From the NCBI GenBank assembly GCA_002418985.1, contig DIFE01000158.1:1-5842 (forward strand): DNA of 5,842 nucleotides, given 5' to 3'. Shown here piece by piece: positions 4,390 through 5,842 of the stretch (the first letter of the stretch is position 1; each line of letters starts with the position of its first letter). Both the position numbers and the translations under genes were made by a program. This DNA is from Deltaproteobacteria bacterium UBA5756 (lineage in GTDB: Bacteria > Desulfobacterota > Syntrophorhabdia > Syntrophorhabdales > Syntrophorhabdaceae). The notes below the pieces were generated by a model. It did not search any database and was not told the DNA's origin. It worked only from the letters and a program-made list of their open reading frames with translations.

Positions 4390-5842
4390 ATGAGTGAGCT
4401 GGAGGCAATGCGGCAGCGTATTGCCGAACTGGAAGAGATGGCGCGTGAACGTAAGCACGCCGAAACGGACTTGAGGGTCTCGGAAACGCGCTACCGGAGA
4501 CTCTTCGAAACGGCCCAGGACGGGATCCTGATCCTCGATGCAGACACGGGTGAGATAACCGACGTAAATCCCTTCCTGGCAGATATGCTGGGATATACTC
4601 ATGAAGACTTCATGGGAAAGCAACTCTGGGAAATGGGCGCGTTCAATGATATCAAGACGAGCAAAGCGGCTTTCAGGAAACTTAAGCGTGAGGGTTACGT
4701 CCGTTACGAAGACATCCCACTCAAAACAAAGGACGGGCGGGAGATCGCCGTGGAATTTGTCAGCAATGTCTATCAGGTCAACCATCGTAATGTCATCCAG
4801 TGCAATATCCGCAACATTACCGACAGAAAAGTGGTCGAGGCAGAGCTTCGAAACGTGCGCGAGGAACTGGAGGTGCGGGTAAGGGAGCGGACGGCTGAAG
4901 TTCGGACGGCTCTTTCCGAGATCAAAACCTTGAAGGACCAACTCGAGGCCGAGAACATCTATTTCCGTCAAGAGATCAAAAGGAGACATCAATTCGGTCA
5001 CATCCTCGGGCAAAGCGATGGCCTCAAGTATGTTCTTTATCGTGCAGAGCAGGTCGCCCCTGCGAACACGACAGTTCTCATCCTGGGTGAAACCGGTACA
5101 GGGAAGGAGTTGGTTGCCGCCGCCATCCACCAGATGAGCCCTCGCAAGGCGCGTCCGCTGATCACCGTCAACTGCGCTGCCCTGCCGGCCAATTTGATGG
5201 AGAGCGAACTGTTCGGCCGGGAGAAGGGGGCGTTTACCGGGGCCGATTCCCGGCAGGTGGGCCGGTTCGAACTCGCCAACGGTTCCACTCTTTGTCTGGA
5301 CGAGATAGGGGAACTGCCGCCGGAGATGCAGGCCAAGCTGCTCCGGGTGATCCAACATAATGAGTTTGAGCGTCTCGGGTCATCGCATACCATCAAAGTC
5401 GATGTGCGGATCATAGCTACGACCAACCGAAACCTCGAGGAGGAGGTCCGCAAGGGCCGGTTTCGGCAGGACCTTTACTATCGGCTCAATGTCTTCCCCA
5501 TCACAGTCCCTCCGCTGCGGCAGCGGACAGAAGACATCCCGCTGTTGGCCCACGCCTTCGTCGAGCGATATTCCAAGAAATTGGGGAAGCAGATCACGTC
5601 GATTCAGAAGGAAACAATGAAGGCACTGCAGAATTACCCGTGGCCCGGCAACGTCCGGGAACTGGAAAATGTCATTGAACGGGCTGCAATCCTATGCCCC
5701 GGACCGGCCTTGCAGCTAGCCGATAAACTGGAGATTTCATGCCTCCCATTTTCGTCCACCGTGAAAACCCTGGAAGAGACGGAGCGAAATCAAATCCTGA
5801 AAACCCTTTCAGAAACTCGATGGCGCATCGAGGGAAAGGACG
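4390..5842 (+). CDS. PAS domain sigma-54-dependent activator, 3' end beyond window
   Basis: 484 codons are visible of a bacterial enhancer-binding protein that uses ATP hydrolysis to open sigma-54 RNA polymerase promoters. A short coiled coil (about 3-30) precedes one PAS domain (about 31-144, ending NITDRK). A second coiled coil follows (about 147-195), then the AAA+ domain (about 202-437). The AAA+ shows Walker A GETGTGKE (233-240), an intact sigma-54-contacting GAFTGA loop (280-285), Walker B LCLDEIGE with Asp304-Glu305, the arginine region FRQDLYYRLN (358-367) and sensor II WPGNVRELEN (418-427, Arg423). The start of a Fis-type helix-turn-helix (from about 461) is cut by the window edge, not by mutation; roughly 35-40 residues should be missing. 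There is no receiver domain, so control is probably through the PAS ligand or partner. In-frame ATG codons at 4357 and 4282 are alternatives, and 4390 has the best ribosome-binding site. Target promoters are unknown. Confidence 0.93.
   Translation, partial: MSELEAMRQRIAELEEMARERKHAETDLRVSETRYRRLFETAQDGILILDADTGEITDVNPFLADMLGYTHEDFMGKQLWEMGAFNDIKTSKAAFRKLKREGYVRYEDIPLKTKDGREIAVEFVSNVYQVNHRNVIQCNIRNITDRKVVEAELRNVREELEVRVRERTAEVRTALSEIKTLKDQLEAENIYFRQEIKRRHQFGHILGQSDGLKYVLYRAEQVAPANTTVLILGETGTGKELVAAAIHQMSPRKARPLITVNCAALPANLMESELFGREKGAFTGADSRQVGRFELANGSTLCLDEIGELPPEMQAKLLRVIQHNEFERLGSSHTIKVDVRIIATTNRNLEEEVRKGRFRQDLYYRLNVFPITVPPLRQRTEDIPLLAHAFVERYSKKLGKQITSIQKETMKALQNYPWPGNVRELENVIERAAILCPGPALQLADKLEISCLPFSSTVKTLEETERNQILKTLSETRWRIEGKD

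Noticed and set aside
4258..5358. 366-codon open frame on the - strand opposite the sigma-54 activator
   Set aside because: The + strand encodes unmistakable PAS and AAA+ motifs over the same bases. The antisense product has no recognisable domain and is explained by codon bias of the sense gene.

Overview
The window holds three co-oriented (+ strand) protein genes. They are an MFS efflux-type transporter (12-1316), a three-PAS hybrid sensor histidine kinase (1680-4079), and a PAS-containing sigma-54-dependent activator (from 4390) that runs off the right edge inside its DNA-binding domain. I see no tRNA, rRNA, CRISPR array, insertion sequence or attachment site. The style of the proteins (multi-PAS kinases with N-terminal coiled coils, the DITDRK PAS-end motif, a sigma-54 activator with its own PAS) and the medium GC content suggest a Deltaproteobacterium-type (Desulfobacterota or syntroph-like) bacterium. 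That assignment is inferred from protein style and is not proven.

Layout: 1-1316 is the transporter with a strong ribosome-binding site at the very left edge. 1317-1679 is a 363-base gap. Its first half is GC-richer and holds two mutually exclusive complementary pairings plus a doubtful 53-codon frame. Its second half is AT-rich and holds two tandem hairpins, then a 21-bp inverted repeat overlapping the -35 region of a likely extended -10 promoter for the kinase. 1680-4079 is the kinase: coiled coil, PAS, PAS, PAS, HisKA (His434), HATPase_c, then a C-terminal receiver (Asp723). 4080-4389 is a 310-base gap with an 8-bp hairpin, an exact-consensus sigma-70 promoter (TTGACA, 17 bases, TATAAT) overlapped by a direct repeat and a dyad, and a leader hairpin. 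From 4390 the sigma-54 activator has coiled coil, PAS, coiled coil, AAA+ with an intact GAFTGA, and the first residues of a Fis-type helix-turn-helix.

How they may work together: the kinase and activator look like a sensory pair by proximity and by their similar N-terminal coil-PAS design. However, the activator has no receiver domain and the kinase keeps its receiver on its own C-terminus, with no HPt domain visible. A classical direct kinase-to-regulator phosphotransfer is therefore not supported by what is visible. Each gene appears to have its own promoter region, so this is more a neighbourhood than a tight operon. The transporter could be a target or a simple neighbour. I did not find a convincing undescribed system. 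The most distinctive signals are the regulatory DNA in the two gaps.
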